This document shows, in pieces, positions 16,682 to 25,617 of a stretch of 34,567 nucleotides of DNA. The stretch's first letter is position 1; each line of letters opens with the position of its first letter. The stretch is from Bacillus xiamenensis (GTDB taxonomy: Bacteria; Bacillota; Bacilli; Bacillales; Bacillaceae): NCBI RefSeq assembly GCF_000300535.1, contig NZ_AMSH01000036.1:1-34567 (forward strand), read 5' to 3'. The notes below the pieces were generated by a model. That model saw only the letters and a program-made list of their open reading frames with translations. It searched no databases and was not told the DNA's origin. A program made the translations under genes and the position numbers.

Positions 16682-17722
16682 ATGGCAGATCAGCTTGAAT
16701 TGTTTGACGTCACCATTATTGGCGGCGGTCCAGCAGGAATGTACACCGCCTTTTATAGTGGGATGAGGGATTTAAAGACGAAAGTACTTGAGTACAACGA
16801 TAGCCTTGGCGGGAAAATCCTTCTTTACCCTGAAAAAGTCATTTGGGATGTAGGCGGTTTGCCGCCAACAAGAGGAGAACAGCTGATTCAGCAGCTCGAG
16901 ACGCAGGCGAAAACATTTGAGCCAGAGATTGCGCTGAATCAAAAAATCACGCAATTCGAGCGCGTAGAGAATGGTCATATCCTGCTCACGGCTGAAAATG
17001 GTGATCGTCATTTGACAAAGACTTTGATCTTAGCAATGGGTCACGGAATTCCTGTTCAACGGAAGCTTGAAATCGAGCATGCAGACCGTTATGAGGTGAC
17101 AAATCTTTTTTACACCGTGCAGGAACTAAAGACTTTTGCAGGAAAGCGAGTAGTCATCTCTGGGGGCGGAGACTCAGCAGTCGATTGGGCAAATGCCCTT
17201 GTTCCAATTGCTGAAAGTGTCACCGTCGTTCATCGCCGTGATATGTTTGGCGGTCATGAAAAAAACGTTGCCAACATGAAGGCATCTTGTGCGCGAATAT
17301 TAACACCGCATGAACTCACAGAGCTTCACGGTCAAGGTGACAAAATTGATGCGGTCACTGTCCAGCACTTGGAGACAGGTGACATCGAACGAATCGAAAC
17401 AGATGCGGTCATCGTCAATCATGGGATGAAAGGTGATTTGAGTGTTCTATCAGAATGGGGACTCAAACAAGGTGAATGGGGACTCATCGAGGTCAATGAA
17501 AAAATGGAAACCAATTTACCGGGCGTCTATGCGGTAGGCGACTTATGTACACATAAAAGCAAAGTCCGTTTAATTGCTGGGACGTTTGTCGATGGCGTCA
17601 ATGCGCTGAATAGCGCCAAGCTTTACATCGAACCAGAAGCGGAAAAAGTGGCGTATGTCTCCTCACATAACGAACGCTTTAAAGAGAAAAACAAAGAATT
17701 ACAAACGGCTGGAGCTCGATAA
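16682..17722 (+). CDS. ycgT: Ferredoxin-NADP reductase, YcgT-like
   Basis: 346 aa. FAD binding is shown by [16 protein letters not shown] near the N-terminus, NADPH binding by [14 protein letters not shown] near residue 160, and the second FAD motif by [11 protein letters not shown] near residue 283. The protein is thioredoxin-reductase-like but lacks the CxxC redox centre, as in the YumC/YcgT type. It passes electrons from NADPH to ferredoxin or flavodoxin. Under Fur control it could supply electrons to release iron from siderophores. GGAGG lies just before the ATG. The next gene is a Btr-like regulator, which supports a role in iron acquisition. Confidence 0.88.
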   Translation: MADQLELFDVTIIGGGPAGMYTAFYSGMRDLKTKVLEYNDSLGGKILLYPEKVIWDVGGLPPTRGEQLIQQLETQAKTFEPEIALNQKITQFERVENGHILLTAENGDRHLTKTLILAMGHGIPVQRKLEIEHADRYEVTNLFYTVQELKTFAGKRVVISGGGDSAVDWANALVPIAESVTVVHRRDMFGGHEKNVANMKASCARILTPHELTELHGQGDKIDAVTVQHLETGDIERIETDAVIVNHGMKGDLSVLSEWGLKQGEWGLIEVNEKMETNLPGVYAVGDLCTHKSKVRLIAGTFVDGVNALNSAKLYIEPEAEKVAYVSSHNERFKEKNKELQTAGAR

Positions 17723-17743
17723 TCATCACCCAGTCAAACATTG

Positions 17744-17778
17744 AAGTGCTAAAATAATGTTTTATTTTAGCACTTTTT
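17744..17778 (+). terminator. Rho-independent terminator
   Basis: AAGTGCTAAAATAA (17744-17757) pairs with TTATTTTAGCACTT (17762-17775) around a 4-base loop, with a T tail. It separates the reductase from the regulator. Confidence 0.88.
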
Positions 17779-17800
17779 TATATGGAAGGAGAAAGAGAGA

Positions 17801-19405
17801 ATGACATCCTATACTCATACAATTCTTCACATGAAAGAAAGCAGTGAGCGATCTCTTTCTGTGAAACAAACGGTCTCCTGGCAAACATCTTCACCTATGA
17901 TTTTGACTGCGGATGGTGCTGTGAGGCTTGATATGGAAGGATTGGAATACGAGCTGCATGCAAAAGACAGTATACTCATCCGATCAAATATCGCAGTGAT
18001 CATTCAGTCTTTATCCAGCGTGCCGGTGGCCATCTATACTGTCACATTTGAACAATTCACTTTGGCAAGCAATGCGCAAAATGAATTGATCTATAAAGTC
18101 AATCATGATGATCTCCCTGATAATGGAGAGCTTGTCAAAGGCTCTGCCTTGCTTTTTTCCTATATCAAACAAATAAAGACGAGTCAAAGTGTACAAGAAC
18201 AGGCGAAATGGCTGGAAGAAATCATGCAGATTTTTCAGCATCAATCTCAACCATTCTCAGAGAATGTTCATTATTCAATCGAAATGATTTTGCAATATTT
18301 GGATGAACACTATGATCAAAAACTAACAAGAAAAGATTTAGCTCATAAGATGGGTTTTCATGAAAGTTATTTTTCAACCTTTTTCAAACAAAGTATGGGA
18401 ATGAGTGTGACAGATTATATTGCACAAATTCGAATAGATGAAGCAAAAAAACGTCTTCTGCAAACCGATGATCAAATTCAAATCATTGCACGACAAGTAG
18501 GATATACAGACAGTTTGTATTTCAGCAGGAAGTTTCGCCAGAAGACAGGAAGATCCCCTAGTCAGTTTCGAATGAACCGAAAACCGGAGCGTATTGCCGC
18601 TTTTCAATTTGCCGGTTCATTGATCGCATTAGGCATTCAGCCAGTTTGCATGGATCAAGAAACCTTTCTCCATTCAGACATGTTCAAAGAACAACTGGCC
18701 AATTCGCTCGTCATAGATGAACACACCCCCGATGACGTCTTTAAATCACTTCAATTAGATTTAGTGATCATACCGAATTATTTTTATTCAAAGCCTGCGC
18801 TGATCAAGCGTTTGGAACGTATTGCACCTGTGCTTGTATTACGATATGGCGGTGGTCATGCTGTGACAGAGGTGTTGTCTTTAGGACGCCTTTTAGGAAG
18901 AGAGAAAGAGGCGAAGGATTGGGTGAAACGTTTCGAACTCCTTACTCAAAAGGCAAGAAATAGCCTGTCTTCTTTTAGGAAAAAAGGAGAGACAGCTGCG
19001 ATCTATGAAATGAGAGGGCATGACAAAGTGTATATATGGTCCTATCAGGCGAGAGGTGCCCGCTATCTTTACGAAACGCTCGGCTTAAAGCCTCCGAAGG
19101 CGATTCTAGAAGAAGTTCTTCTCCCAAATCAACATATGGTCATTCCTTTAGAGAGGCTAGGAGAATACGAAGCGGATCATATGTTTTTTATTGTCGGAGT
19201 TCAACATGGATGGTATCAGCAAATGGACAAGCGGATGAAGGAAAGCGATGTTCTCCGGCAATTACCGGCTGTGAAGAACGGAACCTTTTATCCAGTAAAA
19301 CTGGAGGAGTTTCGATTTGATGAAGGGGAGCGTGCGCTTTATTTGATTGACCGATTCGTCTGCCGCTTGTCACAGACAGCTCATCCAACAATTGTCCATA
19401 TGTAA
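17801..19405 (+). CDS. btr: AraC-family regulator fused to a siderophore-binding-protein domain, Btr-like
   Basis: 534 aa. The N-terminal part is a cupin-like region. Residues about 160-265 carry the AraC double helix-turn-helix (TRKDLAHKMGFHESYFSTFFKQSMG and IARQVGYTDSLYFSRKFRQKTGRSPSQFR). The remaining 270 residues resemble the periplasmic binding protein fold (FQFAGSLIALGIQPVC...LDLVIIPNYF). This architecture matches B. subtilis Btr (YbbB, 529 aa), which senses the ferric siderophore and activates its uptake genes. Its target here is probably the binding lipoprotein gene 110 bases downstream. The symbol marks resemblance; orthology is not proven. Confidence 0.82.
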   Translation: MTSYTHTILHMKESSERSLSVKQTVSWQTSSPMILTADGAVRLDMEGLEYELHAKDSILIRSNIAVIIQSLSSVPVAIYTVTFEQFTLASNAQNELIYKVNHDDLPDNGELVKGSALLFSYIKQIKTSQSVQEQAKWLEEIMQIFQHQSQPFSENVHYSIEMILQYLDEHYDQKLTRKDLAHKMGFHESYFSTFFKQSMGMSVTDYIAQIRIDEAKKRLLQTDDQIQIIARQVGYTDSLYFSRKFRQKTGRSPSQFRMNRKPERIAAFQFAGSLIALGIQPVCMDQETFLHSDMFKEQLANSLVIDEHTPDDVFKSLQLDLVIIPNYFYSKPALIKRLERIAPVLVLRYGGGHAVTEVLSLGRLLGREKEAKDWVKRFELLTQKARNSLSSFRKKGETAAIYEMRGHDKVYIWSYQARGARYLYETLGLKPPKAILEEVLLPNQHMVIPLERLGEYEADHMFFIVGVQHGWYQQMDKRMKESDVLRQLPAVKNGTFYPVKLEEFRFDEGERALYLIDRFVCRLSQTAHPTIVHM

Positions 19406-19467
19406 GTTGCGAGAATCCTCCATAGACCACTTCAAGTGAGGTTGATAGAATACATGAGACTAGTAAT

Positions 19468-19482
19468 TGATAACTATTCTCA
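19468..19482. promoter_or_regulatory. Fur box upstream of siderophore-binding lipoprotein
   Basis: TGATAACTATTCTCA fits the 7-1-7 Fur site with about two mismatches. It lies 33 bases before the start codon. Confidence 0.65.
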
Positions 19483-19515
19483 TTTGAAGTAGGGAAATAA
19501 AGGAGGAATATTCAG

Positions 19516-20439
19516 ATGAAAAAGGCGTATTGGATATGTGCTGTCATCCTGCTCATGATATTGGCGGCCTGTGGCAATAAAGAACAAGCCAAAACAGCAG
19601 AATCAAAGCAGCAAACGAAAACGGTCGAAACAGTGAAAGGAAAGATAGAGATTCCAGCTCATCCAAAACGAATTATCGTAGATGGATATTTAGGGAGCGC
19701 CATTGCACTTGGTGTTCAACCTGTAGGTGCGACCACACAAGATTTAAAGAACGTACACTTGAAGGGCAAGATAAAAGGAATAGAGGATATCAGTGACGAA
19801 CGTTCAGCTGAAAAAGCACTTAGCCTAAAGCCTGATCTGATTATCACAGCCGTACAGGATGAAAAAGTCTATGATGTGTACAAAAAAATAGCCCCTACCT
19901 TAGTGTATCCTTACGGTTCTTTCAAAGATGCACATGAAGAAGTGACAACGCTGGCAAAAGTTTTAAATAAAGAGGAGGAAGGAAAAGCATTCCTTACCAC
20001 CTTTGATCAACGAATTGAGGCAGCTAGAAAAAAAGTGACATCTGCTTTAAAAGGTGAAACAGTTTCCATCATGGGCGCATTTAAAAACGATGTTTATGTG
20101 TATGGTAACGGAATTTACCGAGGCGGGCAGGCGCTCTATCAACAACTACAGGTACATCCACCAAAACAGGTCAAAGACACGATTTTAAATAGTAAGACAG
20201 GTTATGAATTGATCTCATATGAAACCCTTCCGAAATATGCGGGTGATCATATCTTCATTGATGAATCCAATGGCGGGACATTTGATCAAAATAATTCCAT
20301 CTGGAAAAGCCTAAAAGCTGTCAAAAAAGAGCAAACCTATCAACTGGATACAGAGTTCTTTTGGCCTTATGATCCGATTGCAGTAGCGAATCAAGCGGAG
20401 AAGTTTGCCGACATATTGACAGGAACGTCTGATCGGTAG
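19516..20439 (+). CDS. Siderophore-binding lipoprotein (ABC substrate-binding protein)
   Basis: 307 aa. A lipobox (MILAAC, lipid-modified Cys19) ends the signal peptide. The mature protein has the FecB/TroA-type two-lobed fold: PAHPKRIIVDGYLGSAIALGVQP, then LSLKPDLIITAV and HIFIDESNGG. It should sit on the outer face of the membrane and capture ferric siderophore. A strong ribosome site (AAAGGAGGA) is present and a Fur box lies upstream. It is not FeuA by eye, and the ligand is unknown. The gene downstream encodes an exporter-type ABC protein, which is an unusual partner. Confidence 0.88.
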   Translation: MKKAYWICAVILLMILAACGNKEQAKTAESKQQTKTVETVKGKIEIPAHPKRIIVDGYLGSAIALGVQPVGATTQDLKNVHLKGKIKGIEDISDERSAEKALSLKPDLIITAVQDEKVYDVYKKIAPTLVYPYGSFKDAHEEVTTLAKVLNKEEEGKAFLTTFDQRIEAARKKVTSALKGETVSIMGAFKNDVYVYGNGIYRGGQALYQQLQVHPPKQVKDTILNSKTGYELISYETLPKYAGDHIFIDESNGGTFDQNNSIWKSLKAVKKEQTYQLDTEFFWPYDPIAVANQAEKFADILTGTSDR

Positions 20440-20451
20440 GAGGTCTGTCAA

Positions 20452-22167
20452 TTGTTAAAGCGCTTCTTCTCATACTACAAACCATATATGGGGCTGTTTG
20501 TACTAGATTTTTCCTGTGCAGTACTGGCCGCCTTACTCGAATTATCCTTCCCCCTTGCCATCAGTAAAGTCATGGATGACTTGCTGCCAAATGGTGATTG
20601 GGAAGCCATTTGGTTTTGGGGCAGTTTGCTCCTCATTTTATATGTGATCAGCTCCACCATGCATTATGTTGTGACTTATTTTGGCCACAAATTGGGGATT
20701 AATATTGAAACAGATATGAGGAATCAGCTATTTTCTCACGTCCAAAGAATGTCCTTTCGCTTCTTTGACAAAAAGAAAACGGGGAAACTCGTTTCCCGTA
20801 TGACAAATGATTTAATGGACATTGGCGAAATCGCTCATCATGGTCCAGAGGATTTATTTATCGCTGTGATGACACTAACTGGGGCCTTTGGCCTGATGCT
20901 GTCGATTAACTGGCAGCTTGCCGTCCTCACATTTATTGTCGTTCCATTCCTGATCGGATTATCCGTCTACTTTACGAAAAAAATGTCCGCTGCTTTTGAT
21001 AAAATGTTCTCAAGCATTGGACAATTCCACTCACGTGTTGAAAACAACATTAGTGGAATACGTGTTGTAAAAGCATTTGGGAATGAGTCACATGAAATGG
21101 ACCGTTTCATTGAACATAACCAGCAGTTTAGAAAAACTAAGCTGGCCACTTATCAAATGATGGCAGTGCATACAGCGGTCAGTCATTTTCTCATGAAAAG
21201 TGTCACGGTTTTTGGTCTTGTGTGCGGGGCATGGTTTGTGCTGCAAAAGAATATGACGTATGGAGAATTTGTTTCATTTGTACTTTTAACAGGCATTTTC
21301 TTAGGGCCCATTCAACAAATCAATGCAGTCATTGAAATGTATCCAAAAGGTGCAGCAGGCTTTAAACGATTTGCATCACTCATCGACCAATCGCCAGATG
21401 AAAAGGATGCTGATGACGCAATTGAAGTCGATCAGTTAAACGGGGATATCGTTTTTCAAAACGTGTCTTTTCAATATGAATCAGATAAACCAGTTCTGCA
21501 TGATATCAATCTTGAGGTCAAACAGGGAGAAACGATTGCCATCGTAGGCCCTTCAGGTGCTGGGAAATCTACGCTTTGCAGTCTGCTGCCTCGTTTTTAC
21601 GAATGGCAGGAGGGAACCATTACAATTGATGGGATTGAGACAAGAAAGATGACACTCGCTTCACTGCGTAGACAAATTGGTGTCGTGCAGCAGGATATTT
21701 ATTTATTCCATGGAACAATCCGAGAAAATATCTTATATGGAAAACTAGATGCATCTGATGAAGAAGTGTGGAAGGCATTAGAGAAGGCGCAGCTGAAGGA
21801 TTTTGTGAATAGCTTGCCAAAAGGGCTGGATACGATCATCGGTGAGCGTGGCATGATGTTATCCGGCGGACAAAAACAGCGGATTTCCATTGCACGTATT
21901 TTCCTTAAAAACCCGCCCATTTTTATCTTAGATGAAGCCACATCTTCGCTTGATACGGAGACAGAGTCATTTATCCAAGCATCACTTGAAGAGCTGGCTG
22001 AAGGACGAACAACGTTTATCATTGCCCATCGTTTAGCCACCATACAGCATGCCGACCGTATTGTTGTCTTAACAAAAGAAGGCATAAAAGAGCAAGGAAG
22101 ACATGAAGACCTGCTCAAAAAGGACGGGCTGTACCGGCGGTTATATGAAACACAATTTAGCAAGTAA
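20452..22167 (+). CDS. ABC exporter-fold half-transporter in the iron operon
   Basis: 571 aa from TTG 20452, with AGGAGGT 7 bases upstream and only 12 bases from the lipoprotein stop, so one transcript is likely. About six membrane helices occupy residues 1-300. The nucleotide-binding domain has Walker A GPSGAGKST (about 366-374), signature LSGGQ (about 470-474), Walker B ILDEATSS (about 492) and the switch His in IIAHRLAT. It is a homodimer-forming half-transporter of the MsbA/YgaD type. Such proteins usually export, but IrtAB and YbtPQ show that this fold can import siderophores. Substrate and direction are open. Confidence 0.9.
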   Translation: MLKRFFSYYKPYMGLFVLDFSCAVLAALLELSFPLAISKVMDDLLPNGDWEAIWFWGSLLLILYVISSTMHYVVTYFGHKLGINIETDMRNQLFSHVQRMSFRFFDKKKTGKLVSRMTNDLMDIGEIAHHGPEDLFIAVMTLTGAFGLMLSINWQLAVLTFIVVPFLIGLSVYFTKKMSAAFDKMFSSIGQFHSRVENNISGIRVVKAFGNESHEMDRFIEHNQQFRKTKLATYQMMAVHTAVSHFLMKSVTVFGLVCGAWFVLQKNMTYGEFVSFVLLTGIFLGPIQQINAVIEMYPKGAAGFKRFASLIDQSPDEKDADDAIEVDQLNGDIVFQNVSFQYESDKPVLHDINLEVKQGETIAIVGPSGAGKSTLCSLLPRFYEWQEGTITIDGIETRKMTLASLRRQIGVVQQDIYLFHGTIRENILYGKLDASDEEVWKALEKAQLKDFVNSLPKGLDTIIGERGMMLSGGQKQRISIARIFLKNPPIFILDEATSSLDTETESFIQASLEELAEGRTTFIIAHRLATIQHADRIVVLTKEGIKEQGRHEDLLKKDGLYRRLYETQFSK

Positions 22168-22184
22168 AAGAGAGAAGCCGGCAA

Positions 22185-22511
22185 TTAACTGCGGGGCGCA
22201 AATAACATCACACTGACGCCTGCTAAACAGATCAAAGCACCCATCCAGTCATAGAGGTCAGGGGTTTTTCGGTCGACCCACCAGCCCCAAAACACAGCAA
22301 GGACGACAAAAACACCGCCATAGGCAGCATAAACCCGCCCAAAGGTCGGGAACTGCTGGAAGGTGGGGATGACGCCATAAGCGACCAGGATGAGGCTGCC
22401 GGCAATCCCGTAGCCCACAGATTTTGCTTCACGCAGCCACAGCCAGACAAGGTAGCCGCCACCAATTTCAGCCAAACCAGCTAATAAAAAAAGGACAATC
22501 GTTACAATCAT
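22185..22511 (-). CDS. yfjF: UPF0060/YnfA-type small membrane protein
   Basis: 108 aa with four hydrophobic helices ([20 protein letters not shown], then [18 protein letters not shown]). The helix-1 Glu and the motif [11 protein letters not shown] mark the YnfA/UPF0060 family, which is distantly related to SMR pumps. TGGAG lies upstream with a 7-base gap after GTG. It converges with the ABC transporter gene; no strong terminator is seen in the 17-base gap. The symbol is recalled from B. subtilis, where this family member is YfjF. Confidence 0.82.
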   Translation of the reverse strand: MIVTIVLFLLAGLAEIGGGYLVWLWLREAKSVGYGIAGSLILVAYGVIPTFQQFPTFGRVYAAYGGVFVVLAVFWGWWVDRKTPDLYDWMGALICLAGVSVMLFAPRS

Positions 22512-22551
22512 TTACGGACACTCCAGTTCTCCTATTTCGTTCTATTATGAC

Positions 22552-22728
22552 ATGATGAAAGAATGTGTTCCACCCGCACTACCATTCAGCCCTGCTACTG
22601 GGAACTTGTATGTCCTGACAAAGAGGACAGAACAAGCAGAAAAACCTGTAAAAATCGTTGCGGCAAAATGTCTGGCATCTGCCGTTTATCAAATAGGGCC
22701 CATTAAAGGAGCTCAGCCGGTGCTTTGA
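22552..22728 (+). CDS. Possible 58-residue ORF or gene remnant
   Basis: Open from tandem ATGs at 22552 and 22555 to TGA at 22726-22728, including the segments PFSPATGNLYVLTKR and KIVAAKCLASAVYQIG. The composition looks protein-like, but there is no ribosome site before the ATG. A strong terminator follows 45 bases later. The family is not recognised. The remaining bases between 22512 and 22866 hold only the terminator. Confidence 0.35.
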   Translation: MMKECVPPALPFSPATGNLYVLTKRTEQAEKPVKIVAAKCLASAVYQIGPIKGAQPVL

Positions 22729-22772
22729 AAATAGACAGGTAAAAGGAAGCATACGTCAGCTGTCAGCCTTGA

Positions 22773-22812
22773 ATCAAAAAAGGATGCCTTTTAAAGGGCA
22801 TCCTTTTTTGAT
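22773..22812. terminator. Strong bidirectional terminator
   Basis: ATCAAAAAAGGATGCC (22773-22788) pairs perfectly with GGCATCCTTTTTTGAT (22797-22812) around an 8-base loop. Confidence 0.9.
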
Positions 22813-22866
22813 AGGCAAAGGGAACTTTTCTCAAAATGAGGCGTAGTACATGTAGAGGTGAAACGC

Positions 22867-23370
22867 ATGCAGTCATGTACAGAGAAACAATTATTTCTTT
22901 TATCATTCAGATACGCATTTATCGCATTATACTCTTTGTTGATTCCATTCATTGCAAAAGTCCTTTTTGTGCAGTCCCCTTTATTTATTGTGTTGATCGC
23001 TCTTTTCATCACTCACAATCTCGTAGTAAGTATTGTGTGGTTTTACAAATCGAGGAAAATTAGAAAGCGCCAGTCAGGCGCCCTATCCAAGCGGGGACAT
23101 ATCTTGGTCCAGCTCGTGCAAAGACTCGAACAGCTCATGATGCTTGGATTTGTGATGCTTTGGGTCAGCGAGTGGATACAGGGAGGGGCAGATAACTTTA
23201 TCCTCTCATTCACTATGTTTCTATTGATCATCGTTATCCTACAGCACATTCAGTTTTATTACGTTCAGCTCTTTTTTAAGTCCACCAGCTGGTTCACTTA
23301 TGTTCTCTCTTTGCAAAAGGCTCGCCCTTCATACATGGCGAGGGAGCGAAAGGCTTTCAAGAGGTCCTAA
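22867..23370 (+). CDS. Membrane protein of unknown function
   Basis: 167 aa from ATG 22867, with GAGGTG 6 bases upstream; GTG 22858 is open but lies within the ribosome site. Four hydrophobic segments are visible (FRYAFIALYSLLIPFIAKVLF, PLFIVLIALFITHNLVVSIVW, LMMLGFVMLWVSEWI, FILSFTMFLLIIVILQHI), separated by a basic loop (KSRKIRKRQSG). The C-terminus is basic. The family is not recognised. It lies just after a terminator, so it must have its own promoter. Confidence 0.65.
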   Translation: MQSCTEKQLFLLSFRYAFIALYSLLIPFIAKVLFVQSPLFIVLIALFITHNLVVSIVWFYKSRKIRKRQSGALSKRGHILVQLVQRLEQLMMLGFVMLWVSEWIQGGADNFILSFTMFLLIIVILQHIQFYYVQLFFKSTSWFTYVLSLQKARPSYMARERKAFKRS

Positions 23371-23459
23371 ATGTGCCAGCGCTTGCTGACCAATCCATAA
23401 ACTTTAGAAAATTATGATAAAATGTGGAAAAGAAGCATGGAGAAAGGGAGTGCAAGCGA

Positions 23460-24467
23460 GTGAAAGCAGTTGGATTATTTGAGTACTTGCCGATTGAGGA
23501 TGAGCAAAGCCTGATTGATCATGAGGTGGCAAAGCCTCAAGCATCTGGCAGAGATGTATTGGTGAAGGTAGAGGCTGTGTCGGTGAATCCAGTTGATACA
23601 AAGGTGAGATCACCGAAGAAGCAGAAGGAAGATGAGCTGAAAATTCTTGGCTATGATGCAAGCGGTACAGTGGTGGAGGTAGGCGAAGCGTGTACGCTGT
23701 TTCAGCCGGGTGACCACGTATATTACGCAGGAGATATCACGCGTCAAGGCTCAAATAGTGAGTACCAGCTTGTGGATGAGCGCATTGTGGCGAAAAAGCC
23801 TGCAAATCTCTCTTTCGCAGAAGCAGCCGCAATGCCTCTTACAACGATTACGGCATATGAAGCGTTATTTGACCGGATGCATATGAAGCGGAATGCAGAA
23901 GGCGCGACACTGCTGATCATCGGCGGTGCAGGCGGGGTGGGCTCAATTGCCATTCAGCTGGCCAAATTAGCAAAAGCAACTGTGATCGCTACCGCATCAA
24001 GACCCGAAACAAAAGAATGGTGTCTCTCATTAGGTGCTGATCATATCATTGACCATCATCAGCCACTCTTAACGCAGCTTCAGGAAAAAGGGATTGGCGA
24101 AGTGGATTATATTTTATGCTTAAATGATACAGATGGTCATTTCAAAGGAATGGCAGAAGCGATTAAACCCCAAGGGACGATCTGTACCATTGTTGAAAAT
24201 CAACATCATTTAGACATTCAATTGCTCAAAAACAAAAGTGCTGCATTTGTATGGGAATTCATGTTCACACGGCCTATGTACGAAACAGCGGATATGATCA
24301 AGCAGCACGAGCTTTTAAAAGAAGCAAGTGCATTATTTGAGGAGGGGACATTAAAGCATACGTTAACAAAGGTACTCAGCCCTATCAATGCGGCCAATTT
24401 GAAGCAGGCGCATCAAACGCTTGAGCAAGGGAAAATGTTCGGCAAATTTGTGCTTGAAGGATTTTAA
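23460..24467 (+). CDS. Zinc-type alcohol dehydrogenase-like / quinone reductase-like oxidoreductase
   Basis: 335 aa from GTG 23460, with AAGGGAG 9 bases upstream; an in-frame ATG at 23424 lies before the ribosome site. The N-terminal GroES-like domain shows SVNPVDTKVR and GYDASGTVVEVG. The Rossmann domain shows LLIIGGAGGVGSIAIQLAKL, with NADPH-type spacing. Zinc-binding Cys/His ligands are absent, so this is a zinc-independent medium-chain reductase despite the family name. It probably reduces quinones or enones with NADPH. It lies 13 bases before a decayed yfiT copy. Confidence 0.85.
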   Translation: MKAVGLFEYLPIEDEQSLIDHEVAKPQASGRDVLVKVEAVSVNPVDTKVRSPKKQKEDELKILGYDASGTVVEVGEACTLFQPGDHVYYAGDITRQGSNSEYQLVDERIVAKKPANLSFAEAAAMPLTTITAYEALFDRMHMKRNAEGATLLIIGGAGGVGSIAIQLAKLAKATVIATASRPETKEWCLSLGADHIIDHHQPLLTQLQEKGIGEVDYILCLNDTDGHFKGMAEAIKPQGTICTIVENQHHLDIQLLKNKSAAFVWEFMFTRPMYETADMIKQHELLKEASALFEEGTLKHTLTKVLSPINAANLKQAHQTLEQGKMFGKFVLEGF

Positions 24468-24480
24468 GGAGGGGCATCGT

Positions 24481-24775
24481 ATGACGACATCATGACAATA
24501 TCCGATTGGTTTATATAAACCGGTCGAACGACAAACGAAAGAACAGCTCAAGGCATGGATTGATCAGCAGTCTGCATCGCCGATGGGTCACGTTACTTCG
24601 CGAGATGACAGAGGAAGATTTCAACGCTGTTTATTACCATCCAGCTGATCAACAAACGGTGTCCTTATATGATGCAACAGGAATGTACGTCTGGCATTCA
24701 CAGCATCACCTTGCCCATATAACGGAATTAATCAAAAGAAATCAGTGGAATGAAAGGAGTCGAAAACATGTCTAG
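24481..24775 (+). pseudogene. yfiT: yfiT (DinB/BstA-type metalloprotein) pseudogene with internal deletion
   Basis: GGAGG precedes ATG 24481. The frame reads MTTS, then TGA, then QYPIGLYKPVERQTKEQLKA, matching the start of YfiT. At about 24567-24572 it jumps to another frame, LHRRWVTLLREMTEEDF, and continues YHPADQQ and WHSQHHLAHITELIKR, the YfiT C-terminus with its metal-binding histidines. About 75-100 codons in the middle are missing, including the first metal-binding His region, so the product cannot be functional. YfiT is a DinB-like putative metal-dependent hydrolase of about 175 aa. The position next to yfiV and mprF agrees with B. subtilis order. Confidence 0.82.
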
Positions 24776-25058
24776 TAGAAGAATTGTCGGCGCCATGTTT
24801 ATTTTCATGGCCACTTTGTTTTATATAGCAAAATATGTTTTATTCGAGATACATTATTTTAATACGAATCTAGAGGATGATGCGAGTAAATTTCAGCTCC
24901 TTGAAGAAGTTCTGCCTGGTGGAACATGGATCAGCCTCCTTTTCCTCATCATCGGTGCAGGCTATCTCTTATGGGATGATAGGGAAGTGATTCGTAAATA
25001 TCTTTTCACCCCAGATCGACAAGAAACAGAAGAAATAAAAAAGACGGATCTCAAGTGA
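24768..25058 (+). CDS. Small membrane protein of unknown function
   Basis: 96 aa from ATG 24768, with AAAGGAG 8 bases upstream. It overlaps the tail of the yfiT pseudogene. Two hydrophobic segments are visible (IVGAMFIFMATLFYIAKYVLF and WISLLFLIIGAGYLLW), with an acidic loop between and a charged C-terminus. It is not recognised. A terminator begins inside its last codons. Confidence 0.65.
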   Translation: MSSRRIVGAMFIFMATLFYIAKYVLFEIHYFNTNLEDDASKFQLLEEVLPGGTWISLLFLIIGAGYLLWDDREVIRKYLFTPDRQETEEIKKTDLK

Positions 25059-25072
25059 CCGTCTTTTTTCCT
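25037..25072. terminator. Bidirectional terminator
   Basis: AAAAAAGACGG (25037-25047) pairs with CCGTCTTTTTT (25059-25069). It overlaps the 3' end of the small membrane protein gene and faces yfiV. Confidence 0.8.
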
Positions 25073-25089
25073 TTTTTTCTTTTTTCCTT

Positions 25090-25569
25090 TTAGCCACGTT
25101 CGGGACGAAGTGCCTTTTCTAAAATGGCTAGACCTTCATTGACTTTTGCTTTTTCCTCATCATTGAGCCGTTGTAGGGAATTTTTAATTTTTTCGTGCCC
25201 TTTTTGATAAATACTTCTGAAAATGTTTTTCGCTTCCTCTGTCAGTTCTACGACAATCATTCGCCGGTCACGCTCTGAATGCTTTCGTTCAACAAAGTTA
25301 GACTGCTCTAATCGATCAAGCAGACCTGTCATATTAGACAAAGAAGCGCCCATTTTTTCAGCTATTTCGGACACTTTAAGGGAGCCATGGTTATTAAGCA
25401 GCATGAGCACCTTCATTTGAGGCATACTCATATCAAGCTTCATCCATTCAGAAACATCTCCAAGTCCTGCGGCAGTGAGCACTTTCATATAAAGCACCCA
25501 TGTCTTTTTTTCCTCAGGAGATAGAATTTCCTCTTTTAGTACGGTGGTGTCATGAATATTATATTCCAC
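25090..25569 (-). CDS. yfiV: MarR-family regulator, YfiV-like
   Basis: 159 aa from GTG 25569, with AAAGGAAG 9 bases upstream. The winged helix is clear: LKVSEIAEKMGASLSNMTGLLDRLEQSNFVERKHSERDRRMIVVELT. MarR proteins are dimers that bind palindromes and respond to phenolic or lipophilic ligands or to oxidation. It is divergent from mprF, as in B. subtilis where yfiV neighbours mprF. A palindrome in the shared spacer is the likely operator. No Cys is present in the domain, so ligand sensing is likelier than thiol oxidation. Confidence 0.85.
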   Translation of the reverse strand: MEYNIHDTTVLKEEILSPEEKKTWVLYMKVLTAAGLGDVSEWMKLDMSMPQMKVLMLLNNHGSLKVSEIAEKMGASLSNMTGLLDRLEQSNFVERKHSERDRRMIVVELTEEAKNIFRSIYQKGHEKIKNSLQRLNDEEKAKVNEGLAILEKALRPERG

Positions 25570-25617
25570 GCTTGTTCACTTCCTTTAAGCGGCTCTTTTC
25601 TTTATATTACTGATTTT

